Shown: positions 17,330 to 27,713, counted from the stretch's first letter. The stretch: 64,000 bases of DNA from Paenibacillus sp. 32352 (GCF_002042965.1 NZ_MZNT01000003.1:496001-560000); one strand, 5' to 3'. Notes: a model not told the origin generated them from the letters alone. Made by a program: numbers and translations.

Positions 17330-17659
17330 ATGATTCGGGTAACGATCAAGCGGAGACCAGACGATCGGATCGAGTCGTTCCGGGTTAAAGGGCACGCACT
17401 ATACGGTGATCCGGGCAAAGATATCGTTTGCGCGGGTGTATCAGCCGTTACGGTCGGTACCGTCAACTCTGTTGAAACGGTGCTAGGGGTTGTTATGAAG
17501 GCGAACATGAAGCATGGTTTGCTGGATGTACAGGTTCCCGTTAATCTGGATGATACAGAGTCGGATAAGGTACAGCTGCTTCTGGAATCGATGGTCGTCA
17601 TGCTGAAATCGATCGAACAATCGTATGGTGCATATATAACATTGCAAGACAAAAAATAA
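17330..17659 (+). CDS. prp: Ribosomal-processing cysteine protease Prp
   Basis: 109-aa protease that removes the N-terminal extension of L27 in Firmicutes and related phyla. The catalytic pair of the Staphylococcus enzyme is at the same positions here: H22 in VKGHALYGDPGKDIVCAG and C34 in the same segment. It lies between rplU and rpmA as in its characterised relatives (ysxB). Its substrate, the L27 encoded next, has the matching cleavage sequence. Confidence 0.95.
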   Translation: MIRVTIKRRPDDRIESFRVKGHALYGDPGKDIVCAGVSAVTVGTVNSVETVLGVVMKANMKHGLLDVQVPVNLDDTESDKVQLLLESMVVMLKSIEQSYGAYITLQDKK

Positions 17660-17681
17660 GTGAAGAAGGAGGTAGACATCC

Positions 17682-17993
17682 ATGCTACAATTAAATCTTC
17701 AGTTGTTCGCTTCCAAAAAAGGTGTAGGTTCCACCAAAAACGGACGTGACAGTATTGCTAAACGTCTTGGCGTTAAGCGTGCTGACGGTCAACAAGTAAC
17801 TGCAGGAAGCATTTTGGTTCGCCAACGCGGAACGAAAATTCATCCGGGCAATAACGTAGGCATCGGTTCCGATGATACGCTGTTTGCAAAGGTTGAAGGC
17901 GTTGTGAAATTCGAACGTCTGGGTCGTGATCGCAAGAAAGTTAGCGTCTACCCTGTGGACGCTGCTCCTGTGGCTGCGGCTGTGGAAGTATAA
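17682..17993 (+). CDS. rpmA: 50S ribosomal protein L27 with Prp-cleavable N-terminus
   Basis: 103-aa protein at the peptidyl-transferase centre. It begins [20 protein letters not shown]: the LNLQLFA extension before SKKG is the Prp recognition site, and removal exposes the N-terminus needed in the ribosome. GAAGGAGG lies 8-9 nt upstream. The C-terminal tail is Ala/Val-rich ([12 protein letters not shown]). A terminator follows. Confidence 0.99.
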   Translation: MLQLNLQLFASKKGVGSTKNGRDSIAKRLGVKRADGQQVTAGSILVRQRGTKIHPGNNVGIGSDDTLFAKVEGVVKFERLGRDRKKVSVYPVDAAPVAAAVEV

Positions 17994-18008
17994 TACGTCA
18001 TCAACGAT

Positions 18009-18043
18009 AACCCCGGCGATCCAGTATCGCTGGGGTTTTTTGC
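18009..18043 (+). terminator. Rho-independent terminator after rpmA
   Basis: AACCCC(G)GCGAT pairs with ATCGC(T)GGGGTT around CCAGT and is followed by TTTTT. Confidence 0.9.
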
Positions 18044-18129
18044 GTAGTTGGGAAAGTGGCGTGTGCTTTTTGGAACAACATGCTATACTGGTAGAGTTAG
18101 GATCAAGCGCGGATCGGAGAGGGTACGCC

Positions 18130-18774
18130 ATGATGTCGAAAAGGCCTGATTACGAGCAGTTGGTGTTGGATTACGTACAATCTCCTGCGGCGGCTGCCGC
18201 GGAGGATGGGGATTCGGAGCAAAATCTTCGTTTCATCCGATTGTTAAATCACTACCGGCATGACTGGATGAATGAGATTCAGGTGCTGTTCGGTTATGTG
18301 AAATTAAAAAAGTATGATAAATTAGAGAGTCTTATGGAGAAAATAAAACATAAGGTTCAGATTGAGAGCTACGTGGCTAAACTGGGAATTCCGGACCTGA
18401 TCGTCTATTTGCTTGCTTATCAGACCGAGGTTAGGGAAATTACGCTGTCCATCATTATGAAGCAGGAGATACATCTAGATGAGCTGCCGGTAGATCCTCA
18501 TCGGATTTATGTCATGGTTCGGGAAGTCATGGAGACCTTTAAGCACAATGCGCGCCTCGCTGTGGAAGGGGAGCATGCGCTTGAGTTTCATTTGCTTCAA
18601 GAGAAGGATGAGCTGCTTGTGCGGTTTGTTTATCATGGGGATGTGAAGGAAGCATCACTTATGCAATCCTTGCAAAAGATACGTCAGGCATCGGTGCCGG
18701 GTGAAGCTTGGGAAGCTGTTCAGGTGAAAGAAAATGAGGCAGCAGTTTCAATTTTGCTGTCATTGAATACATAA
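18130..18774 (+). CDS. spo0B: Sporulation initiation phosphotransferase Spo0B
   Basis: Phosphorelay protein that moves phosphate from Spo0F to Spo0A. The helical-hairpin segment LLNHYRHDWMNEIQVLFGYVKLKKYDKL carries the phosphorylated His (H44 from ATG 18130), equivalent to the RHDWMNKLQ motif of Bacillus Spo0B. A degenerate ATPase-like C-terminal half follows. The frame is open far upstream, but ATG 18130 has GGAGAGGG about 6 nt before it, giving 214 aa; ATG 18133 is equally possible. The position between rpmA and obgE is the standard one. Confidence 0.92.
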   Translation: MMSKRPDYEQLVLDYVQSPAAAAAEDGDSEQNLRFIRLLNHYRHDWMNEIQVLFGYVKLKKYDKLESLMEKIKHKVQIESYVAKLGIPDLIVYLLAYQTEVREITLSIIMKQEIHLDELPVDPHRIYVMVREVMETFKHNARLAVEGEHALEFHLLQEKDELLVRFVYHGDVKEASLMQSLQKIRQASVPGEAWEAVQVKENEAAVSILLSLNT

Positions 18775-18777
18775 TGA

Positions 18778-20091
<1,314 letters not shown>

Positions 20092-20117
20092 CTGACAAAC
20101 GTTATTGGAATCCAACG

Positions 20118-20168
20118 ATAAACACCAAGTCTCATGTGGTTTGATGAGCTTGGTGTTTATATTTTTGC
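20118..20168 (+). terminator. Terminator after obgE
   Basis: ATAAACACCAAG pairs with CTTGGTGTTTAT, with an inner CTCAT/ATGAG extension, and is followed by ATTTTTG. It ends the spo0B-obgE transcript. The remaining sequence to narK (313-bp gap in total) is AT-rich and holds the narK promoter. Confidence 0.85.
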
Positions 20169-20301
20169 TGAAAACGTTATAAAAGCGAACGATAAAACAA
20201 AATATTGATAAAAATGTTCGTTATTTACATTGATTCATAGGGTGAATAGAAAATATACAAAAAAAGATGTGCCAAAACATGAACTTTTTTTCAAAAAAGC
20301 G

Positions 20302-20330
20302 TTGAACTATACGGATTTGAATTGTATAGT
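20302..20330 (+). promoter_or_regulatory. narK promoter with overlapping dyad
   Basis: TTGAAC (20302-20307) and TATAGT (20325-20330) are 17 bp apart. A perfect 7-bp inverted repeat, ACTATAC (20306-20312) and GTATAGT (20324-20330) with 11 bp between, overlaps both elements and looks like an operator. It does not match TnrA (TGTNAN7TNACA) or FNR (TGTGAN6TCACA) consensus, so the regulator is unknown. Confidence 0.6.
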
Positions 20331-20404
20331 ATATATGTAATGAATACTAACACAAACAATACATGAATGTAGGAAAAAGAGAAAAAACAAGGAGGAATCT
20401 AGGA

Positions 20405-21637
20405 GTGGATGTACAAAATTTCCGAAAAGCAGGGCATTTTCCGAGTTTGTTGTCAGCATTTCTCTATTTTGATGTTAGTTTTATGATATGGGTCCTTTGT
20501 GGAGCTCTATCCTTGTACATCACCAAAGATTTTGGTTTGACTGATGCGCAGAAGGCAACGATGGTTGCGATTCCGACGTTAGGCGGCTCCATATTCAGAA
20601 TTCCGATGGGCATTCTGGCTGACCGCATCGGCTCCAGGAAGACGGGAATTATCGGTATGATCCTGACGCTGATTCCCTTGCTATGGGGGTGGCTAGGCGG
20701 CCACAGCTTGAATCAGGTTCAAGCACTAGGATTTCTGCTCGGCATAGCCGGGGCGAGCTTTGCAGTTTCGCTTTCGCTTGCCAGCCGATGGTATCCGCCG
20801 CAGTACCAAGGCTTGGCGATGGGGATAGCCGGGGCCGGCAACAGCGGTACGGCTCTGGCGACCTTCTTCGGCCCGCAATTGGCCGCCTCTATGGGCTGGC
20901 ACAACGTATTCGGTCTGGCCATGCTTCCACTGCTGCTTGTCCTTTTGGCTTATACTATCATGGCTAAGGATAGCCCCAATCAGCCGGAGCCCAAGAAGCT
21001 TGTAGATTATTTGTCAGCCTTCAAAAATATCGATACCTGGTGGTTCAGCCTATTCTATGCGGTTACGTTCGGCGGCTTTGTCGGGTTCTCCAATTATTTC
21101 AATATCTTCTTCTACGATGTATACGGCGACAAAGCAATGGATGGAGGTCTGAGCAAGGTTCAAATCGGTTATTTGGTCACGATCACAGTTATTGCCGGGA
21201 GCTTTTTCAGGCCGGTAGGGGGCTATATTGCCGACAAAATCGGAGGCATGCGTTTTATGATGCTGCTCTTCTCCGTTATCACTCTATGCGCTTTTGCCGT
21301 TTCAACGCTGCCGGGCTCCTTTCTAGTGATGCTGGCTATAACAAGCGTAATGATGGCGTGCCTGGGAATGGGGAACGGTTCGATCTTCCAGCTGGTTCCG
21401 CAGCGCTTTTCCAAAGAGATAGGGGTTGTAACAGGCATTGTGGGGGCCTTCGGCGGTCTTGGCGGATTTCTGCTGCCGAATAATATATTAGGACCTTTAA
21501 AGCAAGCTACGGGGACTCATACGACGGGATTTGTTGTTGTTGCCTCTATCGTGCTGGTGGTAACCCTGGTCTTTTACGCAGTGACTCGAAGCTGGAGGAA
21601 AGCTTGGGCGACATCGGGTTCGGGGGTTAATTACTAG
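20405..21637 (+). CDS. Nitrate/nitrite transporter of the major facilitator superfamily (NarK/NasA type)
   Basis: 410-aa, about 12-helix membrane transporter. NNP-family features are the conserved Arg in GGSIFRIPMGILADRIGSRK, the nitrate signature AGAGNSGTALATFFGPQLA, and the second signature-like GAFGGLGGFLLPN in the C-terminal half. I place the start at GTG 20405 (VDVQNFRKAGHFPSLL), 9 nt after AAGGAGG; the upstream ATG at 20363 would add a charged 14-residue extension containing that ribosome site. The gene is followed within 20 bp by a nitrate reductase, so nitrate uptake for assimilation is likely. Confidence 0.92.
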   Translation: MDVQNFRKAGHFPSLLSAFLYFDVSFMIWVLCGALSLYITKDFGLTDAQKATMVAIPTLGGSIFRIPMGILADRIGSRKTGIIGMILTLIPLLWGWLGGHSLNQVQALGFLLGIAGASFAVSLSLASRWYPPQYQGLAMGIAGAGNSGTALATFFGPQLAASMGWHNVFGLAMLPLLLVLLAYTIMAKDSPNQPEPKKLVDYLSAFKNIDTWWFSLFYAVTFGGFVGFSNYFNIFFYDVYGDKAMDGGLSKVQIGYLVTITVIAGSFFRPVGGYIADKIGGMRFMMLLFSVITLCAFAVSTLPGSFLVMLAITSVMMACLGMGNGSIFQLVPQRFSKEIGVVTGIVGAFGGLGGFLLPNNILGPLKQATGTHTTGFVVVASIVLVVTLVFYAVTRSWRKAWATSGSGVNY

Positions 21638-21655
21638 AGGCGGGTGAGAGCAGAA

Positions 21656-23791
21656 ATGAACGATTATGTTGAGCTTGTTCAGAAGCGGCAGGTTGCCGTC
21701 CTGCCTCAAGTGAATGCGGACTTGACTGAGTGTCCCTACTGCAGCGTGCAATGCACGATGAAGCTTCAGGAGGTAGCTTCAAGCGGCGGGGCTCTCTATT
21801 CCGTAACTCCTAACAAAGAGGACCCGGTAACGGACGGAAGGCTATGTGTCAAGGGGCTGAATGCCCACACGCATACCATGGACGATAGAAGATTGAAAAG
21901 CCCGATGATAAGGGACTACGGGAGACTCCGCCATGTATCCTGGGAAGCCGTGCTCGAGCATATTCGGATTCAAATCCAGCATATCCAGCTCAAATACGGC
22001 AAGGATTCGGTAGGTGTATACGGAGGAGGCTCCTTAACGAATGAGGAAAGCTATCTCCTGGGAAAATTTGCGAGAGTGGCGCTTCAGACCAAATATATCG
22101 ATTACAACGGCCGGTTCTGCATGTCGGCTGCTGCAGGGGCTTCCAATCTGACCTTTGGGGTCGACCGAGGCTTGACGAACCCGCTCTCGGAAGTGCCCTT
22201 AGCCAAATGCATTATTCTTGCGGGCACCAATATTGCCGAATGTCAGCCGACCATCATGCAGTATTTCCGAAAGGCCAAGCAAGTCGGATGTAAGATCATT
22301 GTCATAGATCCGCGGGAAACGGCAACGTGCGCGATTGCGGATATCCATCTGAAGGTGAAGCCGGGGTACGATGCGGCATTGGTCAACGGGATGTTGAAGG
22401 TCATCGTGGAGGAAGGGTATACGGATCAGGCGTTTATCGAGCAAAAAACAAATGGCTATGCCGAATTGGCTGAGCATTTGAAAAAGGTCTCATTGTCCGA
22501 AGCGGCGGCGCTATCCGGTGTTGATCCCATGCTTATAATCGAGGCGGCAAGGATGTACGGCCGAGCGGAAACGGGAATGGTGTTTACGGCCCGGGGGGTA
22601 GAGCAGCATGCAAGCGGAGTGGCCAACGTCCGCAATTTTCTCAACCTGGTACTGCTCACCGGTAAAATCGGCCGCCCCGGATGCGGCTATGGGGCCATCA
22701 CGGGCCAAGCCAACGGTCAGGGCGGCAGAGAGCACGGGCAGAAGGCTGATCAGCTTCCGGGCTACCGTTTGATTGAAGATCCCGCCCATAGGGCTCATAT
22801 CGCCAACGTATGGGGAGTTCCAGAGGAGGAGCTCCCTCGCAAAGGGGTATCTGCTTATGAAATGATGGAGGCTATTGACCGGGAGGAGATCAAGGCGCTG
22901 ATTATCCTTTCCTCCAATCCGGTCGTGTCCAATCCCAACAGTCAATTGGTGGAGAGAGCGTTGAAGAAGCTGAAGTTTCTGGTTGTCATTGATTTGCTGC
23001 CATCGGAAACGTCCCGCTTTGCCCATGTACTCCTTCCTGGCTCCGCCTATTTGGAGGATGAGGGGACGATGACTCAGCTTGAAGGGCGCGTGATGGTCAG
23101 AAGAGCATTAAAGCCGCTGCCCGGGCAAGCGAGGCTGGACTGGAGGATTCTATGCGATATAGCCTCTGCGCTGGGAAGAGGACGATATTTTCAGTATGGC
23201 TCGGCTGAGGATATTTTTAATGAGCTCCGGCTGGCATCCAAGGGCGGATTGGCCGATTATTACGGAATCACTTACGACGAGCTGGAGAAGAGGAAGGGCA
23301 TATTCTGGCCCTGCCCGGAGGAGGGGCATCCGGGGACGCCGCGCATGTTTGAGCACAGCTTCGCTCATCCTGATGGCAGAGCCCGATTGGCCGCGATTGA
23401 ACATCAGAATCCTAAGGAGGTTCCATCCAGGAGATACCCGTTGACTTTGACGACCGGACGTGTGCTGCAGCATTATTTGTCGGGAGTTCAAACCCGCAGC
23501 ACACCGGAGCTGAATTCCAAATATCCGGAGCCGTTGCTGGAGGTTCATCCGGATACCGCCATAGAAAACGGGCTGGTCAACGGCGGATATGCTCGGGTTT
23601 CATCCAAGCGGGGCTCCATCCGGCTGAAAGTGAAATTTTCTTCCAAAATCCGCAGGGATACCGTGTTCGTTCCCTTTCATTGGGGAGAGGAGCAATGCAT
23701 CAATCGTCTAACCAATCCGGCGCTCGACCCCGCGTGCCGAATGCCGGAGTTTAAAGCCTGTGCCGTACGAGTTGAGCCCATGAGGGCATAA
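21656..23791 (+). CDS. Assimilatory nitrate reductase catalytic subunit (molybdopterin, NasC-like)
   Basis: 711-aa cytoplasmic Mo-bisMGD oxidoreductase reducing nitrate to nitrite. A [4Fe-4S] cluster is indicated by C26, C29 and C33 (ECPYCSVQC) with C64 (GRLCVKG). The Mo-ligand Cys is probably C155 in YNGRFCMSAAAG, the place of NARHC in NapA. Further family segments are GTNIAECQPTIMQYFRKAK, DPRETATCAIADIHLKVKPGYDAAL, GQANGQGGREHGQKADQLPGYR, and a C-terminal MGD-binding domain (PLTLTTGRVLQHYLSG). No twin-arginine signal is present, so it is not a NapA. ATG 21656 follows GGTGAGAG; GTG 21644 is an alternative. The electron-transfer subunit and nitrite reductase are not in the window. Confidence 0.9.
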   Translation: MNDYVELVQKRQVAVLPQVNADLTECPYCSVQCTMKLQEVASSGGALYSVTPNKEDPVTDGRLCVKGLNAHTHTMDDRRLKSPMIRDYGRLRHVSWEAVLEHIRIQIQHIQLKYGKDSVGVYGGGSLTNEESYLLGKFARVALQTKYIDYNGRFCMSAAAGASNLTFGVDRGLTNPLSEVPLAKCIILAGTNIAECQPTIMQYFRKAKQVGCKIIVIDPRETATCAIADIHLKVKPGYDAALVNGMLKVIVEEGYTDQAFIEQKTNGYAELAEHLKKVSLSEAAALSGVDPMLIIEAARMYGRAETGMVFTARGVEQHASGVANVRNFLNLVLLTGKIGRPGCGYGAITGQANGQGGREHGQKADQLPGYRLIEDPAHRAHIANVWGVPEEELPRKGVSAYEMMEAIDREEIKALIILSSNPVVSNPNSQLVERALKKLKFLVVIDLLPSETSRFAHVLLPGSAYLEDEGTMTQLEGRVMVRRALKPLPGQARLDWRILCDIASALGRGRYFQYGSAEDIFNELRLASKGGLADYYGITYDELEKRKGIFWPCPEEGHPGTPRMFEHSFAHPDGRARLAAIEHQNPKEVPSRRYPLTLTTGRVLQHYLSGVQTRSTPELNSKYPEPLLEVHPDTAIENGLVNGGYARVSSKRGSIRLKVKFSSKIRRDTVFVPFHWGEEQCINRLTNPALDPACRMPEFKACAVRVEPMRA

Positions 23792-23898
23792 GGCGGCAGG
23801 GCATGGGGCTTCAGGCCGGGTTGGCTAGTCTGTGGCAGCCTTCCCTCCATGGTGTTCGCACCAGATAGGGTTCCATTGATAGAAAACGAGGTGACAGC

Positions 23899-24948
23899 AT
23901 GAAGGAATGGATCAAGACGGTCGGAACAGGAAAATTGGGCTCACGCCATCTCACCTATGATGAAGCGGTTGCGGCTGCTCATTCTATTGCCCGGGGAGAG
24001 TCCACAGACGCCCAGACGGCGGCTTTCTTGATGGCGATGAGAATGAAGGGGGAAGCGGATGAGGAAATGATGGGCTTCATCGATGTGTTCCGGAAATATT
24101 CGCTTCCTTTCCGCTCCTTTTCGGATTCGTTGAACTGCGCAGGACCTTATGACGGCAGGCTGTATTTTCCGATTACCATTCCGGTAAGCCTGCTGCTCGC
24201 TTCCGTCGGATACCCGCAAGTGCTGCACGGAAGCGATTCTTTGCCGCCGAAACAGGGGTTTTCGTTAAAGGAGCTCTTGGAAGGGTTAGGCATACAGGTG
24301 GAGCTTGAGGCCAAAGAATGGGAGAGCATCTTCATGTCTATCCACATCGGGTTTATATGGACGGATCTGATATGCCCGCCGTTTGGCCGCATCAGGAATG
24401 TGCGGGAGCAGATCGGCTTAAGGACGTTTTTGAACACCGTGGAAAAAGTCATCAATCCGATTCATTCCAAGAACATTATTATCGGTGTCAATCATAAAAC
24501 GGCCATGGCACACTTGCTTCAGCTGCTGCCCAAATCCGGATTCGAAACAGCTTGTATCATTCAAGGAATTGAAGGATCGGAGGACATTCCCCTCAATAAG
24601 ACGAGCTCCATACGCAAGGTGACGCCATGGGGTGACGAGTCCAACAGCGTAGATCCCGCCACATTCGGATTTCGGGGAGAACCGCTGGAAAAATGCGGAA
24701 AGGATGAGCATCTGAAGCGGCTCACCAGAGTCATCCGGGGAGACGACTCGGAGGATATCCGTAATGAGAGGGAGCATGTCATATTCAATGCAGGACTTCG
24801 CCTGTACTGGTTTGATAAGGTGGGCAGCTATGAGGAAGGCTTTCAGCTGGCCCGTTCGCTTCTGTCACGCAAGGAGGCGTTCAAGGTATTGGAAAAATGG
24901 CGGGAGCTTAGCAGTAAGAGCTCCTTCCGGACGAGGCAGGCGAAGTAA
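23899..24948 (+). CDS. TrpD2/YbiB-like anthranilate-phosphoribosyltransferase-family protein
   Basis: 349-aa protein with the TrpD (NP-II) layout: helical N-terminal domain (LTYDEAVAAAHSIARGESTDAQTAAFLMAMRMKGEADEEMMGFIDVFRKY) and an alpha/beta domain. Key TrpD residues are absent: the PRPP loop GTGGD is replaced by CAGPYDG, and the usual HGNR-type segment reads LHGSDSLPPKQGF. This fits the TrpD2/YbiB branch, some members of which bind nucleic acid rather than make tryptophan. AAACGAGGTGACAGC supplies the ribosome site. It follows the nitrate genes in the same direction 107 bp downstream, and no other trp gene is present, so a tryptophan role is unlikely. Confidence 0.75.
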   Translation: MKEWIKTVGTGKLGSRHLTYDEAVAAAHSIARGESTDAQTAAFLMAMRMKGEADEEMMGFIDVFRKYSLPFRSFSDSLNCAGPYDGRLYFPITIPVSLLLASVGYPQVLHGSDSLPPKQGFSLKELLEGLGIQVELEAKEWESIFMSIHIGFIWTDLICPPFGRIRNVREQIGLRTFLNTVEKVINPIHSKNIIIGVNHKTAMAHLLQLLPKSGFETACIIQGIEGSEDIPLNKTSSIRKVTPWGDESNSVDPATFGFRGEPLEKCGKDEHLKRLTRVIRGDDSEDIRNEREHVIFNAGLRLYWFDKVGSYEEGFQLARSLLSRKEAFKVLEKWRELSSKSSFRTRQAK

Positions 24949-25071
24949 TGGTGTTCTTAAGCTGTGCAAACTATTCAGACTGAGGCTATCCGTGACCGGA
25001 TGAATGTTTCATTCAGCGGCAGGACAGTCTTTTTTTTATTGTCCTGATGGTTTGAGGAATTGCGGTTCAGC

Positions 25072-25575
25072 TTAGTTCATCTGGGGATCTACCAGAGCTG
25101 TCCAATGGACTGTAGGGACAGCATCCTCTTGATAGCCCGCTGTACCGACCCAAATATGCCCGGAAGGCCCATGATCGAAATAGTGGGCGAGCAGGGTGTG
25201 AAAAATAAACGGAATTTCCCGGTTCAGAACCTGATCGCGCGGAATCCAGTGCAGGATCCCTTCATTCGTTTGGACAATGTTTCTGCGTGTCGTATCAGCG
25301 GTATAAATAAACTGCTGGCGGATCTCCTGCTGGTTGAGACGAATTAATATATATTGCAGCTTCATATGGAGCAGCTCGGTTTCTTTCAGACCGGTTTCTT
25401 CCTCAATCTCCCGCAGGCATGCCTTGTAGGGATCGTTGATTTCTTCCGGTTCCATGTGACCTCCGACCACGGCCCACATCCCCGGATTTAAGGTGCGGGT
25501 CGGGGATCGTTTCATCATTAGCAAATCGTTATTGTTAAAGAGCATCGCCGTAGCCATCATTCTTGTACGAATCAC
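25072..25575 (-). CDS. NUDIX hydrolase
   Basis: 167-aa cytoplasmic pyrophosphohydrolase of unknown substrate. The Nudix box runs from GGHMEPEEINDPYKACLREI to EEETGL (residues 38-63). It carries two more residues than the canonical G-x5-E-x7-REUxEExGU spacing between the first Glu and the RE pair, while all metal-binding Glu residues are kept. The N-terminal MIRTRMMATAMLFNNNDLLMMKRSP and WAVVGGHMEP resemble 8-oxo-dGTP-type or ADP-ribose-type relatives. It lies alone on the minus strand between the nitrate genes and pheB. AGGAAGAGGTGG precedes the ATG. Confidence 0.88.
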   Translation of the reverse strand: MIRTRMMATAMLFNNNDLLMMKRSPTRTLNPGMWAVVGGHMEPEEINDPYKACLREIEEETGLKETELLHMKLQYILIRLNQQEIRQQFIYTADTTRRNIVQTNEGILHWIPRDQVLNREIPFIFHTLLAHYFDHGPSGHIWVGTAGYQEDAVPTVHWTALVDPQMN

Positions 25576-25731
25576 GAAAAAACCACCTCTTCCTACTAGT
25601 AATATAAAGCAGAATGAAAGTATAAAAGAATAAAAGACAAGCTCAACTCAAACCTTAACATGAATCGGAGGGTGTTCCTAGCGGACAGATGTGGAAACTT
25701 TATGAAAGCTGCCGGATTCCGAAATAGCCTA

Positions 25732-25760
25732 TTGCCGGATACATCCATATTCGATATAAT
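25732..25760 (+). promoter_or_regulatory. Sigma-A promoter of pheB-hom-thrB-pheA
   Basis: TTGCCG (25732-25737) and TATAAT (25755-25760) are 17 bp apart; the leader to pheB is only about 40 nt, leaving no room for a T-box or attenuator. Confidence 0.75.
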
Positions 25761-25805
25761 GTCCACTAAGAAGAAACATTCGTCTTTGTAGAGAGGACTG
25801 TGGCT

Positions 25806-26279
25806 GTGCAGGAGAAACATGACGCGGAGACCAGATCTAGCGGTAACGAACGTTACTATTTAGTCAGAGAAGATATTTTGCCCGAAGCCTTGGTCAAAAC
25901 GGTACAGGCCAAGGAGCTGCTGGCACGAGGCGAAGTAAAGACGATTCATGAAGCGGTGGAGCAGGTTGAGCTGAGCCGCAGCGCTTTTTACAAGTATAAA
26001 GACGGCATCTTTGAGCTTAGCAAGCTGGAGCGGGAACGCATCGTCACAATATCGATGGATTTGGAGCATCGATCAGGGATATTATCCAGAGTGCTCGCCA
26101 TGATAGCCGGATTGGACGGCAATGTTCTTACGATCCATCAGACGATCCCGCTGCAGGGTGTCGCTAATGTCGTCATTTCCGTCGAAACATCGGTGATGGG
26201 GGAGACGGTTGCCGTGCTTCTTGAGCGGCTTCGTGAACAGGAAGGCGTAAGCAGGGCTGTACTCGTAGGCCAAGGCTGA
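25806..26279 (+). CDS. pheB: ACT-domain protein PheB
   Basis: 157-aa protein with an N-terminal helix-turn-helix-like part (VKTIHEAVEQVELSRSAFYKYKDGIFEL) and a C-terminal ACT domain (RIVTISMDLEHRSGILSRVLAMIAGLDGNVLTIHQ). PheB lies with pheA in Bacillus; the ACT domain suggests amino-acid-responsive regulation, but its activity is unproven. GTG 25806 is preferred since GAGAGG (25791-25796) is 9 nt away; GTG 25800 is too close. It is followed by hom, thrB and pheA in one direction. Confidence 0.9.
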   Translation: MQEKHDAETRSSGNERYYLVREDILPEALVKTVQAKELLARGEVKTIHEAVEQVELSRSAFYKYKDGIFELSKLERERIVTISMDLEHRSGILSRVLAMIAGLDGNVLTIHQTIPLQGVANVVISVETSVMGETVAVLLERLREQEGVSRAVLVGQG

Positions 26280-26356
26280 CGGATGAAACCAATAACCAGA
26301 ACACGGGAAGAGCGTGTCAGTAATAGCTGCAACATGATCATGAGGAGGAACAGCAT

Positions 26357-27643
26357 ATGAAACCGATAAAGGTAGGTTTGTTAGGGCTCGGGACGGTAGG
26401 AACAGGCGTCGTACGCATTGTGGAAGGACATCAGCAGGATCTGCTGAGCCAGACAGGCGCCCCGATCGAAATTGCCAAAATTTTGGTCCAGGACAAAAGC
26501 AAAGCGCGCAGCATCGCTGTGAACGCAGACGTGCTTACGGAAAATCCTTGGGATGTAATCGATAATCCCGAGATTGATATCGTCATCGAGGTCATGGGCG
26601 GCATTGAGCTTGCAAAGAAATATATGCTGCAGGCATTGGACAACGGCAAGCACATCGTAACGGCGAATAAGGATTTGATGGCGCTGCACGGTCCGGAAAT
26701 TATCGCCAAAGCTTCGGAGAAGGGCTGCGACGTATTCTACGAAGCCAGTGTTGCCGGAGGGATTCCAATCATTCGCACCTTGATCGAAGGCTTCTCATCG
26801 GACCGGATCACGAAAATTATGGGGATCGTCAACGGAACGACGAACTACATTCTCACGAAAATGAGCCAAGAGGGCGCAGCCTATGAAGACGTGTTGAAGG
26901 AAGCGCAGCAGCTCGGCTATGCGGAAGCGGACCCGACTTCGGACGTCGAGGGCTTCGATGCGGCTCGCAAGATGACCATTCTTGGAACGCTGGGCTTCCA
27001 TGCCAATGTGGCTCTAGGCGATGTGCAGGTTCGCGGGATCAGTCAGGTCGCCAAAGAGGATATCGCCTACGGCAAGCGTCTTGGCTACGAAGTGAAGCTC
27101 CTTGGCATTGCAGAGCGCCAGGATGATTATATCAGCATCAGCGTGCAGCCGACGATGGTCAAGCAATCCCATCCTCTGGCCTCCGTCAACGGAGTGTTCA
27201 ACGCCGTATATGTCTATGGCGAAGCCGTAGGCGAGACGATGTTCTACGGACCGGGTGCAGGCGAAATGCCTACCGCAACCTCTGTCGTGGCCGATCTGGT
27301 TGCTGTAGTTCGCAACCTGAAGCTTGGCATCAACGGACAGCGCGGCTTTATTCCATACAAGGAGAAGAAGCTGAAAACCGACGAGCAAATTGCCTCGAAA
27401 AACTTTATCCTGCTTCATGTGGAGGATAAAGCGGGCGTTCTGGCTCAGATTACCCAGGTATTCGCCGAGCACGAAGTAAGTCTGGAATCTGTTCTTCAGC
27501 ATCCGAATAAGCATAACCCGAAAGCGGAAATCATTATCATTACCCATGACGCGAATCAGGCGGCAATGAAAAAAGTGCTGCAGCAGTTCGAATCCATGGA
27601 TGTGGTTCATGCGATCAAAAGCGTCTATCGCGTAGAAGGATAA
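26357..27643 (+). CDS. hom: Homoserine dehydrogenase
   Basis: 428-aa enzyme that reduces aspartate semialdehyde to homoserine for threonine and methionine synthesis. Motifs are the Rossmann GLLGLGTVGTGVV (residues about 7-19), GKHIVTANKDLMALHG, YEASVAGGIPIIRTL, the catalytic-region GIVNGTTNYILTKM, and YAEADPTSDVEGFDAARKM. A C-terminal ACT domain (LLHVEDKAGVLAQITQVFAEHEVSLESVLQ) probably senses threonine. GAGGAGG precedes the ATG. Confidence 0.97.
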   Translation: MKPIKVGLLGLGTVGTGVVRIVEGHQQDLLSQTGAPIEIAKILVQDKSKARSIAVNADVLTENPWDVIDNPEIDIVIEVMGGIELAKKYMLQALDNGKHIVTANKDLMALHGPEIIAKASEKGCDVFYEASVAGGIPIIRTLIEGFSSDRITKIMGIVNGTTNYILTKMSQEGAAYEDVLKEAQQLGYAEADPTSDVEGFDAARKMTILGTLGFHANVALGDVQVRGISQVAKEDIAYGKRLGYEVKLLGIAERQDDYISISVQPTMVKQSHPLASVNGVFNAVYVYGEAVGETMFYGPGAGEMPTATSVVADLVAVVRNLKLGINGQRGFIPYKEKKLKTDEQIASKNFILLHVEDKAGVLAQITQVFAEHEVSLESVLQHPNKHNPKAEIIIITHDANQAAMKKVLQQFESMDVVHAIKSVYRVEG

Positions 27644-27713
27644 GGATACGCGGATATAGCAGGAGTTTTAGACAGCAGTGATTACTAAGTTCGAAGGGTA
27701 AGGGACCGATTTC

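Noticed and set aside
20092..20404. TnrA or FNR site before narK, including TGTTCGTTATTTACA
   Set aside because: The arms have wrong spacing for TnrA and lack the FNR half-sites; only the ACTATAC/GTATAGT dyad is convincing.
24970..25050. CAGGACA...TGTCCTG inverted repeat as terminator
   Set aside because: The T run sits in the loop and not after the stem on either strand, so it is not a standard terminator.
25575..25805. T-box or attenuator before the amino-acid operon
   Set aside because: AGGGTGTTCC near 25670 only loosely resembles the T-box sequence AGGGTGGNACC and lies upstream of the promoter; the leader after the promoter is about 40 nt.
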